The notes: generated from the letters alone by a model not told the origin. A stretch of 64,000 nucleotides of DNA from Aotearoamyces nothofagi (GCA_015345905.1 JADDTR010000033.1:162338-226337); one strand, 5' to 3'. Counted from the stretch's first letter, positions 11,719-24,633 are shown. Numbers and translations: made by a program.

Positions 11719-14700
11719 ATGACTGGGACACGAGATCCTTCAGGTGCGCCGAGCGACACTGCGTCCTCGAATCTAGATCAAATACCATCGAATCCCCCAC
11801 AAGTCGTAATAACTTCGGCCAGGGTCCTTCAAAATGAAGCTCAGATAGACGGGGATAGGCCGGTGCTTGCTAGGCAAGGCAGGGTGCGGGCAAGCGCAGA
11901 GAACGCTCTTCCTAACCTTTCGATAAATACTGCTATGTCTGGTGGCTCAGGCAGTACTTCAAGTTCAGCATGGCCGTCATTATCCCCATCACAAGCGGAC
12001 TCTTTTAGAAAGCCGGATAAGCCTTCCCCGAGGTCTCCATTGTCCCCAATATCACCGGCTACCCGCGATCGTGGATACTCCTTGAGGCGTGCTCTTTTCA
12101 CACGAGCTGTCAGTACACAAAATATAAATGCCGACATTGAGCTTTCAGAAGCTGGGCCATCCGCTCAGACGACTGGCGATCAGGTGCCCAATACGCCAAA
12201 AGATCGCAACGAGAAGAAGGAAGACACATCGGTCATAGTCTCTCAAATTATTTCACAAGGCTCTACCGAAATCTCCTTGCCACCTACATTCAAAAGTAGG
12301 GAGTTTGGTTCAGTCAGTTTACCGGAGTACGATTCGTGGGCTCATCGGCGTCTTTTCTCAAAATTTACATCAACGATTCAGGCAACGTACAAACAGGCAA
12401 AGAAGCGTGTCCTGAAAGTTCAAGAGATTCCGCCAAGCAAGGACGGGCGACATATCGATCTCGATATTTCTCGCAAACAACATCTCGTTGATGATAGGAC
12501 AAAGAGGCTATATGTTACGAATATGATCCGTTCGTGCCGATACACCCTGTGGGACTTTCTTCCTCGACAAATTGTGTTCCAATTTGGGAAGCTTGCCAAC
12601 TTTTACTTCTTATTAATATCAATCTTGCAAATGATACCTGGATTAAGCACAACTGGTACTTATACTACAATTGTACCTTTACTTGTTTTTATTGGCCTTA
12701 GTATGGCAAAGGAAGGCTATGATGATGTGCGTCGCTACAAGCTGGACAAGACGGAGAACAGAAAAGCGGTCTCGGTCCTACAAACGATTGACCCCATATA
12801 TCAAAAGGACGATGACTTGAAGAGACAGCCTTCGATAGAAAGCGAAAAATCAAAGTACTGGACCACAGAAAAGTGGCAAGATATCAAGGTTGGAGACGTA
12901 ATTCGGCTTGAGAGAAACGAGTCTGTTCCTGCAGATATTGTGCTTCTTCATTCGAATGGCCTCAATGGCATCGCTTATATTGAGACGATGGCACTAGATG
13001 GGGAGACTAACTTGAAGCCCAAACAGGCATCACCGCTATTAGCTAAAAAATGTCATGATGTGAATGGCATTGCGAATTGCAATGCCCATATTGTTGTTGA
13101 GGATCCAAATCTTGATTTATACAACTTTGATGGTAGGGTCACGGTCGATGGAAAGACCCTACCTCTTACCACTAATGAGATAATCTATCGGGGAAGCGTT
13201 CTTAGGAACACCTCTGAAGCCATTGGTATGGTGATCAATACTGGGGAAGAATGTAAGATTAGGATGAATGCGAACTCGCATCCTCGTATCAAAGCGCCAT
13301 CCCTTCAAGCCGCCGTCAATCGGGTAGTCGTTCTCTTGGTTTTCATTGTGATCTTCGTTGCGAGCTTTTTGACGGTTGCCTACTACATTTGGTCAAAAAA
13401 TGTGGAGAGTCAGTCATGGTATATCTCTGAAGCCAGCGTCGCCATTGGAGAAATATTCGTTGGATACATCATCATGTTCAACACCATGATCCCTCTCTCA
13501 TTATACGTGAGCCTGGAAATCATCAAGGTCGGCCAGCTAGTACTCATGCACGACGTGGATATGTATGACCCTATATCTGATACCCCCATGGAAGCTCGAA
13601 CGACTACTATCAACGAGGAACTTGGACAAGTTAGTTATATATTCTCGGACAAGACTGGGACACTGACAGACAATGTCATGCGATTCCGTAAGATGAGCGT
13701 GGCTGGAGTTGCTTGGCTGCATGATTTTGATCTCCGGAAAGAGGCTAATAAGCTTGCTTCCGCCGAACAGCAATTTATGACGTCGAAGAAGCAAAAGGGA
13801 AAGTATAAAGCTAGGCGAAAGTCCATCCATAGAGCTTCATCACACTTTTCAACCAAGTTCTCGACGGCTGGAGATGAAAACAGAAGTTCGCTACAAAATC
13901 CCGTGGCAGGACATTCTCGCAGTAGTAGTCTATGGAAGTCGTCGGCTCGCCCTGCAAAGGCTCAACCCGAGCTAAACTCGAAAGACCTTATGTGCTATCT
14001 GCAGCATAAGCCACACGGAGTGTTTGCTCGGAAGGCAAGGTTCTTCCTCTTATCGCTAGCCCTCTGCCACACCTGCCTCCCAGAAGTCCAGGGTGATGGT
14101 AGTATCGATTTTCAAGCTGCATCTCCTGATGAGCTTGCTCTAGTCAGAGCAGCCCAAGAACTCGGCTATATGGTTGTCGATCGCGCTGCGCAAACCATCA
14201 CGCTGAATAGTAGACCTAATGGCCCTAAAGGACACGAGGTTAGCGAGAAGTACGAGGTATTGGATGTCATCGAGTTCAGTAGTAAGAGGAAGCGGATGTC
14301 GATCATCGTCCGTTTCCCAGATGGCAGAAGATGCATATTTTGCAAGGGTGCTGACTCTACGGTGATGACTCGTCTGAAATATGCGCCGCTGGCATTACAA
14401 AAGACTGCGGAAGTCAATAGAAGGGCGAGCATCAGGAAAAGCTTAGAGGCTGAGCAATACTTGCGCCGACAAAGCGAGTCTGGTAGCCCCAGAAACAGCA
14501 TGTCAAAATCGCCGAGGAATAGTGTTGTTCTGAGCAGGGCGAGCCTCGGAAGTTCTAGTCATCTCCACATAAGTGGACATAAGCTCCAGCCAGTCCGCGA
14601 TAACCTCGACTCTTGGCTGAAAGAACGCGAGACTGATGTAGACTTGTCTTCTATTGATAACCCAGCTGCTTATGGGCTACCCAGGACATCGGTTCACCAA

Positions 14701-16726
14701 GATTCGCGTCCCTCCTTTGCATCATCAATAGATCGATCTGTGGATCATGATGAAGAGTACTACGATGACTTGATTGATGAGTCGTTAGCGGTCAACGAGG
14801 CGGCTGTATTTGAGCGTTGCTTCCAGCACATCGACGACTTTGCCACCGAGGGTCTCAGAACGCTGCTATACGGCTACAAATTCTTAGATGAGCATGAGTA
14901 CCTAGCATGGAAGAGGGTCTATCATGATGCTAGCACGAGTCTAGTGAACCGGCAGGAGTTGATCGAAACGGCCGGCGAGATGATCGAGCAAGATTTTGAA
15001 TTAGCCGGTGCTACCGCAATTGAAGACAAGCTTCAAAAGGGCGTACCTGAGACCATCGATAAGCTGCGCCGAGCGAATATCAAGATGTGGATGCTAACTG
15101 GTGATAAACGAGAGACCGCCATAAATATTGGACACTCCTGTCGTCTTATCAAGGACTATTCCAATCTGATAATCCTAGATCATACGGCTGGAACCGTTGA
15201 AGACCTCATGGCCAGCTCGTTCTCGGAAATCGCAAGCGGTCGCGTAGCTCATTCTGTGGTCGTTGTGGATGGACAAACTCTTACTGACATCGAAAGCGAT
15301 GAGTTATTATCTCGTCTATTCTTCGACCTCGCAGTGGTTGCAGATTCTGTCATCTGTTGCAGAGCCAGTCCCAGTCAGAAGGCATTACTTGTGAAGAAGA
15401 TTCGCACCAAAATCAGCAAGTCGGTTACGCTTGCTATTGGAGACGGCGCAAACGATATTGCTATGATTCAAGAAGCCCACGTTGGCATCGGAATCACGGG
15501 TAAGGAAGGTCTGCAGGCTGCCAGAATATCGGATTACTCGATTGCCCAATTTCGCTTCCTCCAAAAGCTCCTACTTGTTCATGGTCGCTGGAATTACGTG
15601 CGGACTACTAGATACGTTCTTGGCACGTTCTGGAAGGAGATGTTCTTCTATTTGAGTCAAGCTCTCTTCCAGCGCTGGAACGGCTACTCCGGTACCTCTC
15701 TTTACGAGTCTTGGAGCTTGAGTATGTTTAACACACTCTTCACCTCGCTACCTGTTATCTTCCTTGGAATCTTTGAGCAGGATCTCAGAGCATCAACTCT
15801 TCTCGCAGTACCGGAGCTGTATTCCCAAGGACAACGGAATGAGGCATTCAACCTGAAGAAATACCTCGGTTGGATGGCCATGGCTATCGGTGAGGCTGTT
15901 CTCGTCTACTTCCTGATGTATGGATTATATTCTTCAGATATGCATGATTCAGGGTTATTTGCTATGGGTCAGTTGTGCTTTACCTGCATTGTCATTGCCA
16001 TAAACTCCAAGCTCTTGTAAGTGGTTTCCCCCATTCTTTGCTCCTATTCTAGCCAGTGACTAAGTTCTCTTGTGGCAGATTTATTGAGATGCATACCAAA
16101 ACCTGGGTATCTGTTATTGGATGGGTGCTTTCCGTTGGGGGGTGGATGCTTTGTATGTTTGATGCATGGCTCTATATTGCTTCAATAGCTAACACGATAT
16201 TGCAGGGAACATAGTACTTTCATTCGTCTACTCCACCGACTTATCCTTAGCCTACAACGTCCGTTCAGGATTTATCGAGCACTTCGGTAACTACGGCCGC
16301 TGGTGGGTTGTGTTATTTATTACTATATTTGCGTTCTTAGTCTGGGAATATATAGTGATCTCGGTCCGCAAAGCTTTCTTTCCAACGGACGTCGATATCT
16401 TCAAAGAACTCGAGCAGGACAGACTTATCAGACGAAGGTTCGATGAAGCTGCTGCCGGGATGGATATCCACGATATGCGTACAAGTGAGGACACGAAAAG
16501 AGAAATGGAGATCCAGGAATTGCTTGATAAGCCGAGATCAATGGACAAGCATGACCCCGCACACGGCCAGGTCGACACCATGTACAGTGAAACGCAAGGA
16601 GGGACCGAGGCAATCGGCAAGTCGCGTCTTTCTAGAAGCCAGCAACCACCTGGAGCCTCGGGTATTGAGCTACGCCCAACTGCCCCACGGAGGTCGAGTA
16701 CTATGAGGCATAGTATAGTGGCATGA
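11719..16726 (+). CDS. DNF3: P4-type phospholipid-translocating ATPase (flippase), Dnf3-like
   Basis: P4-ATPase that moves phospholipids to the cytosolic leaflet of Golgi/endosome or plasma membranes, maintaining lipid asymmetry. Three exons (11719-16016, 16079-16152, 16206-16726) give 1630 residues. A long Ser-rich N-terminus precedes TM1-2 (FQFGKLANFYFLL, MIPGLSTTGTYTTIVPL). The latter segment closely resembles yeast Dnf3 rather than Drs2, Neo1 or Dnf1/2. Key motifs are DGET at 427-430, the phosphorylation site DKTGT at Asp644, TGDKRET near 1127 and GDGAND at 1241-1246. Large Ser-rich insertions occur in the nucleotide-binding region (roughly 690-760 and 900-1010). The two 3' introns (62 and 53 bp) restore the last TM helices and a charged C-terminus; without them the frame stops at 16018. 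A short upstream frame (11637-11837) overlaps the ATG out of phase. Confidence 0.95.
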
Positions 16727-17719
16727 TATGATGATTTACGAGTCGTATATATATATAGGTATAGGCAGTTATATGAGTAGTTTGGAGATTTAGACGAGTA
16801 GCATTGGATGGGGGATTACTTGCATACATGCATTCATGATTGGGGGCGTTGGACCTACTGATGTTCAGATTCTTAGATGGCGGTTGCCTCGGCGTCTAAA
16901 AATGCCTCTTGGCTACAGCATTATACCAGTGTATCAGAATACGCCGACTTAGATACTTAGATATCCCAGCAATTTACCGATTGACAAAAGAAAAAATTGT
17001 TCTCTAGCATTTGTGAGGTGTGCCAAGCACTTGCTAGCAAGCTGAAGCCTATAGCTGAGGAATGTCCTCGAGCTGTTTTCTACTCGCTGCCATATGCTGG
17101 TCCGGGATGTAGTGATCAGCTTCTTCCAGCTTGGACCATTCACAGCTTTCAGGGGCACTAGCAAATGGCATCGATATATGCACGTCTTTCTATGGAACTT
17201 TGAGGATAGATCTTAATGTATAAATTGCACTGATTAACCTGAGTTCCTCATAACCCTCCCGCGAAAGCCCTCAGATAATAGCTTCCGATATTGCAAGCAC
17301 CATACTAATTAGTAAGTGCGTTCCGTCCAAAACACACTGGCTAGGCCAAAGCAACGCAAGGAGATAAATAGACACAAAAATGTGCGACCGCTGTGCCAGA
17401 CAGGCATGATCGATAGAATATTTTCGTCATGCAAGTATTCGTGACATAGAGAACAAGCTAAGAGATGCAAAGTAACAAAAGCCAGAAACAGGTATGACGA
17501 TGAACGTAGACACAAAATAATGTGAATCGGCCAAGCAAACAAAAAACACCACTGCAAAGGCCGTTATGCCCCATATGTATGTATTCAACATATCCCAATT
17601 ATATTCCCAACGCCGTCTCCCTTCCACTTTTTCTCCCCCAATTCTAAGACGCAGCCAATCCCGCGGCGCAATCAACGAAGTAGAGGTTTATTGGACCAGC
17701 CACCAGTCGTGATACGTCG
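16727..17719. other. Convergent 3' spacer
   Basis: Spacer of 1.0 kb between two gene 3' ends, with a short (AT)n run near 16745-16756. The minus-strand frames in 17309-17675 have Cys/Phe-rich translations typical of non-coding DNA. Nothing else is supportable. Confidence 0.5.
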
Positions 17720-19591
17720 TTAATGGTTTAGTACGTCTTCAGGCGACAGACTGGAAGGATCTACAGCGTCGAATTGGACAAGTTGGTTCATGTCCATGTC
17801 TGCTTGTGACTGTTCGTAGTAAGCCGGTGATGGAGAGTGAGGATGCATTGGAAGGGTTAAAGAGTGTTTTGAATACATCTCATTAAGTCCAGTTCCATCA
17901 TCTGATAAGTTTGAATGGGGATCATGTGGCGTGCTGTATACGTCTGTAGAGGCGCTACGATGCATCATTGAAAGGGGAGGCGATTGGTCCACAATGGCGG
18001 GGTCTCCATGGCTCATAAAAGACAGTGGAGATATAGATGGCGGAACCATGTTAGAGGGGTCAACCATGGGCGAGAGGAATGGGACACTGTAGGGCGTGTT
18101 GTAGTTCGAAGCTGGTATCGCATTACTGTCTGGGCCTTGGAAGAATGATGGACTCGAGTAATCGGATGGAGATGTCGTTGTTGCAGCAGACATTGGGTAT
18201 TGTCTAAAATCCATGCCATATCCAGATGATGTATCGATTCGAAGATTCGAGCCCATAGGTCCCAGGTTGCCAGGTTGCTGTGGTATTGGAGCAAATATGT
18301 TCGAGTTAGGTACGTTGGGCTGGCTTTCGCCAGGATGTTGGATGAGAAATGATGGCATGGGAGAATTGAACATGGAGAAATCGACAGCCATAGGAACTGA
18401 TCGACTCCTTTGTCGTTTATGTCCCGGTCCATGGGCACTTTGAGGAATGCCAATACCCCATTGTTCTTGGAACATGCCAACATGTGCTTGTGAGTTATAA
18501 TTTGGCTGTGATGATGGGCGGTAACCAGTTGGGGACACGGGCGCAGAAACAGATAGTTGTTGATGTTCATATGGGTTGTGGCGACCCGTGAAGGACTCCA
18601 GTGAAATCAGCTTTGCTAATTGACCACTAAGGACTTTGGGGTGGCCACCGAGCTGATGGATCATAACTTGGGACGCTTGTTGGTCTTCGGTAAAGTCACC
18701 ACATTGGAAGAAGCCACCAGAGCCAGACGAGTCCATGAAAAAGTTTGGCGGTCGGTTGAGTTCAACAACTAAGCCCCCAAACTTTCCCATCTCAATATCT
18801 CCATTTTCCAGATAGATGTTTTTGATATGTGAGAAGGGATATTCGATCTTGTATCCCGCCTGATCATTGTTGATATAGTATGTCATGCATGCCTTGTCTG
18901 GTGAGTAGAAGATGATTAGGTCCATGGTATTCTGGCCAATTCGTCTCCATGATCCAACGGTTAAAGATCGACATGACAGATGGTGGATTACTATAAACTG
19001 TGAGAAAAATTCATGATCCAAGGGGGGTTTACATCACTTACCAACTTTACCCTGATGCCCATTATCGCCGCCGAGAAACATGCTACCACTGCCATAGGAG
19101 CCAAGTCCACCACGGCCCATGAAGTTACCACCCATAGATTTTCCAGACTCCATAGCTTGCATAGCGAGGTATGTTCGCATCGAGTCTGGAATCGCGTCGC
19201 AATCTTCGCCCGTTTCAATGCTCTTCTTAGCCAGTAACTTTATCTTGGCTCGCCTGGTAACTGTGGTCAGTATTCTATCATTTATTAGAAGTATACTTCC
19301 ATACCTGTTTTGGAACCAGATTTGTACGGAGCGCTCTGTCATGTTAATATCTTCGGCGATTCGTTCCCGAACCGTCGCGGTGGGCGTAGGATTTTTGTTG
19401 AATTCGACTTCTAGGGTACCCAGTTGATCTTGAGTTGCCCGTTGTCTCTTCTGATTCTTCTGCTGTTGTGTCAAGGTGCTCTTCCTAGGGGGGCGTCGAG
19501 AAGCCGAGTTAATGCTGTTTGTAGCCGAGGCCGAGGGGGACGGTGTCGAGTGCATCTTCATCGACCCCTCGTCGGGCGACATGTCCGACAT
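17720..19591 (-). CDS. Homeodomain transcription factor (Pho2/Htf1-like fungal group)
   Basis: Sequence-specific regulator. I place three exons at 19591-19305, 19253-19042 and 18990-17720, with both introns 51 bp, giving 589 residues. The homeodomain spans about residues 47-105, with the recognition helix [17 protein letters not shown] split by intron 1 inside an Arg codon, as is common in homeobox genes. Downstream lies a conserved fungal region ([22 protein letters not shown], then [15 protein letters not shown], about 180-290), followed by a long Pro/Ser/Asn-rich, low-complexity tail likely to be an activation region. The start is ATG 19591 (MSDMSPDEG); a longer in-frame reading begins only at a TTG. 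The second acceptor is TATAG at 18991, not the nearer CACAG, because only the former keeps phase. Related proteins in Magnaporthe and Fusarium control conidiation, so a developmental role is inferred. Confidence 0.88.
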
Positions 19592-20286
19592 GATAATAGA
19601 CCTAGGTCTTAAGCTGAGTCGCAACTATGCAGATTGGTGATGATTATGTATGTTAGGTAAGTTGCTGTATCCAGAACACAAGCGCCCTGGTTTGTAGAGT
19701 TCGCGATCGGAGGGTTGCAAGACTTGGATATCGTATAATTCGAAAGCGAGGGGTTTTATTTCGGAATGTTGAGAATGGTATTCGGATACAAGTATAAATG
19801 TAAAGAGTTCGCTGTAACTGGCAGGAAATAGAAGGGCAGATGCGTTGGGTCACTATGGATGAAGATCCGGTGTGTTTGGAAAGGAATGTCTGGAGTTGAT
19901 CGAGTGAGCCGAAAGAGAGTAAGGGAACCTGAAAGGAGTGACAGGTATTCCGTATTGGCTAAACTATGAAAGAAAAGAGCAGATGAAGATAGAGAAAAAG
20001 ACCAAGAATCTGGCGACGACGAGGAGCCGGTGATGAGGCAGAGGAGTGGAAGGGGAGAAAGAGGGACAGCACTGGCAGTGGAAGGCGAATCGTCAGGAGG
20101 CACGACATCGGTTGGCTGTCCCGAACGGGCATAACTGATGTTCAGGGGGGGCAGGTCGAGTGCGCCGTGTGCGCGTGAAGGAATCAGGACCCAGCAGGGC
20201 TAGTGCATATCGCGTACTTGGAGGGAGCTACAGGGGCCGTGGCTAGGCACCTTTGGGCATCTAGCTGCCCTGTAGCAGCCTGCAGC

Positions 20287-20344
20287 GGCCTGCGAAGGCC
20301 TGCGGAGGCCTGCGGAGGCCTGCGAAGCCCACAAAGCCCACAAA
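20287..20344. repeat. Short tandem repeats GGCCTGCGRA x4 and GCCCACAAA x2
   Basis: Four 10 bp units of GGCCTGCGRA (20287-20326) are followed directly by two 9 bp units GCCCACAAA (20327-20344). Read directly from the sequence, in non-coding upstream DNA of the homeodomain gene. Confidence 0.85.
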
Positions 20345-20637
20345 GCCTACGGTGCAGAGCAGGAGCCCACACCCAGGCACGCCAGGTCACCCGCCTCGAA
20401 GTTTCCGCGCTCCAGCCAGACCGAGCTGTCTCCCGGCGCAGAGACGGCCTACGACTACGGAGTACCTGGCACGGAATACAGCAGGCAGCGCGCAGTGGGC
20501 TGCAGACAGCTACAGCGGACGCCGTAGGTACGAGGCACAGTATGTACTGTAGGTATTGTACTTGTACGTACAGAGTGTATCCGTACCATGCTGGCAATCC
20601 CACCGACAGCGTGCATTGTTCTGCTCGGCTGTGCCTC

Positions 20638-20664
20638 ACGTTACCTACGTTACCTACGTTACCT
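20638..20664. repeat. ACGTTACCT tandem repeat x3
   Basis: Three perfect 9 bp copies of ACGTTACCT in the same GC-rich upstream region. Possible minisatellite or clustered binding site; no function is visible. Confidence 0.85.
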
Positions 20665-22660
20665 AACCAGGCGGCGTGTTCCTCAACACTGACATACAGC
20701 ACCGTCAGGTCGCGCTCCGATCGCCTGGAGACATTTGCGCTGTCGCACGCGGGCGAGAGCTGCTCTTCTAGGAAGCATCTGACACTTCCACCGACCTCTT
20801 CGAGCAGCCCCAATGCGGCCGGCCCTTGTCCACGATTCCGTCAGCGATGCGGCGTAAGACGGATGTATGTCCTGCGGCAGATGCCACCACGCAGCCAGTA
20901 ATGCTCACGATAACCCGTCGAGCGGTTCAGCGTCTTGCTGCCGTCCCCAGCCCTTATCTTCGCCTCTCCTCTCTACGGCCCGGTCGCACAGCTCTTTACC
21001 GCTCTTTGCGGCCAATTGCTACCCTGATACTCTAAGCAGCAAACGGCTGGGAAGGTATAGAAATAGAACTGCCGCTGCAAAAGCTCGTGGTTCGTGGTCG
21101 CACCATGCAGGGCGTGGTGTCCAATGGCCTGCGCTTGGGGAAGCTATGGGCTGCCGGCCGTCGTTCCTGTCGTTCCTCGCCCACACAGAGCGGAAAACGC
21201 ACACTTCGCCCTCAGGAACAGGTCTAGCTCCAGGTCCCACGGCAAGACCAGCGCCCCTGGCGCTCCACGGCATCCTGGACGGTGCGTAGCGTCACTGGAT
21301 GACGCTACAGGGCCAGCCTGCATAAAGGGGTGGCCATTGAGTCCTGGCCAGCAATCCAGCGCTGCAGCGCTCCGGCGCTCCAGCGCTCCAGCGCATGGTT
21401 CGTCAGGCAGGTAGTCGAGCTCCCTTATGCATTTGTGGCATAGTCCTTGCAGAGGGCCAGCCCGCTGCAGGAATCGCACGGGCTTGACTCGTGAGCCTGG
21501 CAGCTTTGGGTCCTCGGCCAGCCGCCAGGCGTATTCCGTAGCCAGGTAGCCAGGCAGACGCTTCCAGCGCTTCTGGGTGGCCACCACCACAGCTTGTGGG
21601 CTTTGGCCGCCTCTTCCCTGCCAGAGAGCATCTCGAACTGCTCGATTCCATGCTTGGATCTGAATTGTGCGCCTCCAAAAGGCCGTTGCAGCTTATAGCC
21701 AAAGCCGGACGGGACACGCCGACAGCGATAAGCCAGTTAGCTTTGTCGCGCCGAACACCCGCATCAAGTCCATTCCTCTTGATAGCAAGGGGTGTCCCTC
21801 GTGCCTCGTAAAAGGTTACTCCATTGGTAGCGTGACAGCTGGGCGAAATATGTTTCAGCGACTTTGTGCCCTCTCAAAGCCCTTTTAGTCCATATTTCGT
21901 ACATCATGGAGCGGTCTATATCCAGACTTCCCGAGACCTTTGCTCCATTCTGTACTTTTGCCGTTTTGAGCCGTTCAGGGCGGGAGCAAGTTCGATCCGA
22001 CGACTCCGACCGACCGGCCGCAGCTCGCATAACAGACGCCGGACAGCTGTCAAACCCTGCAGAGAACCGTCTGGCGGTCTGACACGTCCTCCATTCCGAG
22101 CTCAAGCCAAAAGCGAAGTCCACACCAGGTAGCTTTACGCAGTATCCATTTCACAGTGCAACCGCCCCCCCAAGGAGTTGCCCTAAAGACATGAGCCTCA
22201 CGGGCTTCAGTGCTGAACCTAGCTACCAGGGCTCCCAAAGTCTCGCTCCTCAAACCATTCGCTTGAATCGCAGACGTCGCGCCCCAGTCGGAAGGGCAAC
22301 ATTTTTGGTTTGAGCCTAAATCGAACCCTTGAAGAAACGCGTCGCGCGATTTAGGATCTTTTGGTGATGACGATGAAACTCACATCACTATTGCTGGACT
22401 TGACCTCCGTAAACATTGCCGGTGTGGATAAGAAGGCCAGCATCACAAGCTTCTAACATGTGATACTCCTACACAGATCCAGAATACGCTATCTGCGGTA
22501 CAGATTAAGGCGCTTCTGTTAATTGCCTTGACAGATGTGTACGCCAAGGCTGCGTGCGCATCTAACTTACATCCGTATATTTTATATTATCTGTGCCGTG
22601 CTATCCTTGAGATAGTGCTTATATTGCAGCTCTTAATTCGATTTACATGGAGGGTTTTAC

Positions 22661-22726
22661 GGAAGCGTACTGACGATTAGACGAAGGCGATCCGGAAGCG
22701 TACTGACGATTAGACGAAGGCGATCC
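22661..22726. repeat. 33 bp perfect tandem duplication
   Basis: Two identical 33 bp units (22661-22693 and 22694-22726), each starting GGAAGCGTACTGACG and ending GGCGATCC, followed by the first four bases of a third copy. Perfect identity suggests a recent duplication. Non-coding context. Confidence 0.9.
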
Positions 22727-23253
22727 GGAATATGCACCAACCATGACTCTTTCTTATGTTTGTAATTCAATCCCATAAAAAGGTTGAATCCAGAAGCGGT
22801 ATGATATTTGCCAGTTTGAGGGTTTCTGTGATGCTCTAAAGAGCCGTGCTCCCTGACATCCACGTGTCCGTGGTTTGCGACACATGTTACGTGATCATCA
22901 TCCTGGCCATTCCCTAGTCGATAGCTTTGATCTAGACAAGATTTAAACTTGTACTGTACTGTACAAAGATATCTATCCCCTCCTCCCCAACCCCCCCTTC
23001 TTTTTTATGCTACCGTACCAAGTATGCCATTGGATCTCCGTGGACTCAAATAGTGCTGCACAATATATCTATCATACAGGAATAGTTCTAATATAATATA
23101 TAAGCAGTACAAGCCGATTCTATCTCACAATTAATTGTTTGTGACTGCCTTGCATACTATAATGGATGGAGCTCTAAATCTTCCCGTCCTTCTGTCGCCT
23201 GAGACGTGAGGGGGCTTGGGTTTTAGGATGCCATACGGTCTAGATTTTTATCT

Positions 23254-24393
23254 CTACTCGAATGGGCTCTTCGGCGTTGGTGCCTCGTATCCTCTTCTCA
23301 TCAAGAAACTTGCGAGCTTCTGCTCAAACTTTGCGAACTAGGGGTCGACGTTGTCAGTAATTGTTCGTAGCATTCATCCCGTCGATACAGCACCATCATT
23401 TTCCCCGCCTCACTTTACCCAAAAAAAAGCCGAACGGGAATATGCAATACAACAAAATACGGCCAGAACTATCAGAAACAGCAGAATACAACTTACCACA
23501 CTCTTTTTCTCCCATTCAACGACTCCCTCCTTTACCCAAATGCCCCAGCTTCCCATCATGTTTGCAAGCATCATGTCCGTCATCAACCTATCGCCAACGA
23601 TCGCCACCTCATTCTCTTTCAAATCCTCCATTCCCTTCTGATTTCTAAAGTAGGACATAATTTCAGCGCCACATCCTGGCTTCTTAGTGGTGTGGGAAAG
23701 CACAGGGACCTGGGTGTTGGCAGAGAGAGTCTTTGAAAGGGAGAGGATCGGGTCATTTGTTGCCGTTCCAGCTGTATTTGATACCACTAGGATATTTGGA
23801 GGAGGATATGCGGCTCGAATGGATGAGAAGTGTTCCTATGCAGCGTTAGTAATCATTACGGTTAGATGAACGGAGTGGTCCTGCGATATGTGAACAGTGA
23901 AATATGCTTATTTATGTATATTGTATGCTGAGATAATATATATTATAATATGTATGAGCATATGATCGTATGACGGAGTAGAGTGTACGTGCTATTGAGT
24001 ACCCCAAATTGGTAAGAACTTGAATACTTCCAAGTTCTGTTTGGCTTTTGTAATTATGTAACCAGCAATATAATTATATTGAAGACTAGGTATATTTTCG
24101 AAAGTGGATTTAATATTCATAATAGGAAAAGTCAAGTGAATAAATTATCCTCTCACCTTATAAGGTTTATAAACCTCATTCTCATGTGGCACCGCAAAGC
24201 AATCATCTTTGTCCAAGACTACCGCTCTGATATTGACCTTCCCATACCTGTCCCCGAATGCCTTCCCTAGCGGCAGAGGCAAATCATTGAACGTGGAGAC
24301 CGTCGCATGAGGAAGACATAGCCCCGGTCTCGCAATCAGTCTAAACACATTCAACGTCCCAGAGACGTTAAACGCGCTCATATCCCAAGGCAT
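23254..24393 (-). CDS. GEP4: Mitochondrial phosphatidylglycerophosphatase Gep4
   Basis: HAD-family phosphatase of the mitochondrial inner membrane that dephosphorylates phosphatidylglycerol phosphate, a step in cardiolipin synthesis. I place three exons at 24393-24157, 23835-23497 and 23337-23254, giving 219 residues; introns are 321 and 159 bp, long for this window. The HAD motif is LDKDDC with Asp61 and Asp63. Exon 2 begins EHFSSIRAAYP and carries VVSNTAGT (motif II), TTKKPGCG (motif III Lys) and VGDRLMTD (motif IV). Exon 3 supplies the end FAKFEQKLASFL, matching the SKFEKKL end of the yeast protein; without it the frame runs into a non-family tail. The start could be Met1 or Met5 (24381). 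Its 5' end is 240 bp from the divergent SMD3 start, so they probably share a promoter. Confidence 0.9.
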
Positions 24394-24633
24394 TCGTTAA
24401 AAGCCTCTTGATGTGGAGGACTTTTGTTGACTACCTGCGGCGAAGAGGCGATAATGCTCAAAAGGCTTGGCGTTGACAGCTTCGCGAAAAGCTTCATATA
24501 TCGGCGCTAGTAACATTTTGGAGCTTGGAACAACGAGCGACAAAGTCCATTGCTTCCACCGCACGACAACGCGCATTGCACCAGAACATCTCCGCACAAC
24601 TGACTCTCAAGTCGCGATCATACAGCAGCCATC
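24394..24633. promoter_or_regulatory. GEP4-SMD3 divergent promoter interval
   Basis: The 240 bp between the two start codons must contain both 5' UTRs and promoters of two divergently transcribed genes. The location is inferred from gene orientation. I see no clear TATA box. Confidence 0.55.

Larger units (their letters stand above)
19592..23253. other. Long spacer upstream of homeodomain gene
   Basis: Gap of 3.7 kb between the homeodomain gene (leftward) and the 3' end of GEP4. The stretch 20100-22300 is clearly GC-richer than its surroundings and carries short direct repeats. It also has long overlapping open frames on both strands (20203-20901 plus, 20184-20813 minus), which is what GC-rich non-coding DNA produces. 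No domain is visible. A long upstream region is common for developmental regulators. Confidence 0.5.

Noticed and set aside
20184-20901. Long overlapping open frames on both strands (209 and 232 residues)
   Set aside because: Both are Arg/Cys/Ser-rich, lie in a GC-rich repeat-bearing block, mirror each other and show no domain. GC-rich DNA gives such frames by chance.
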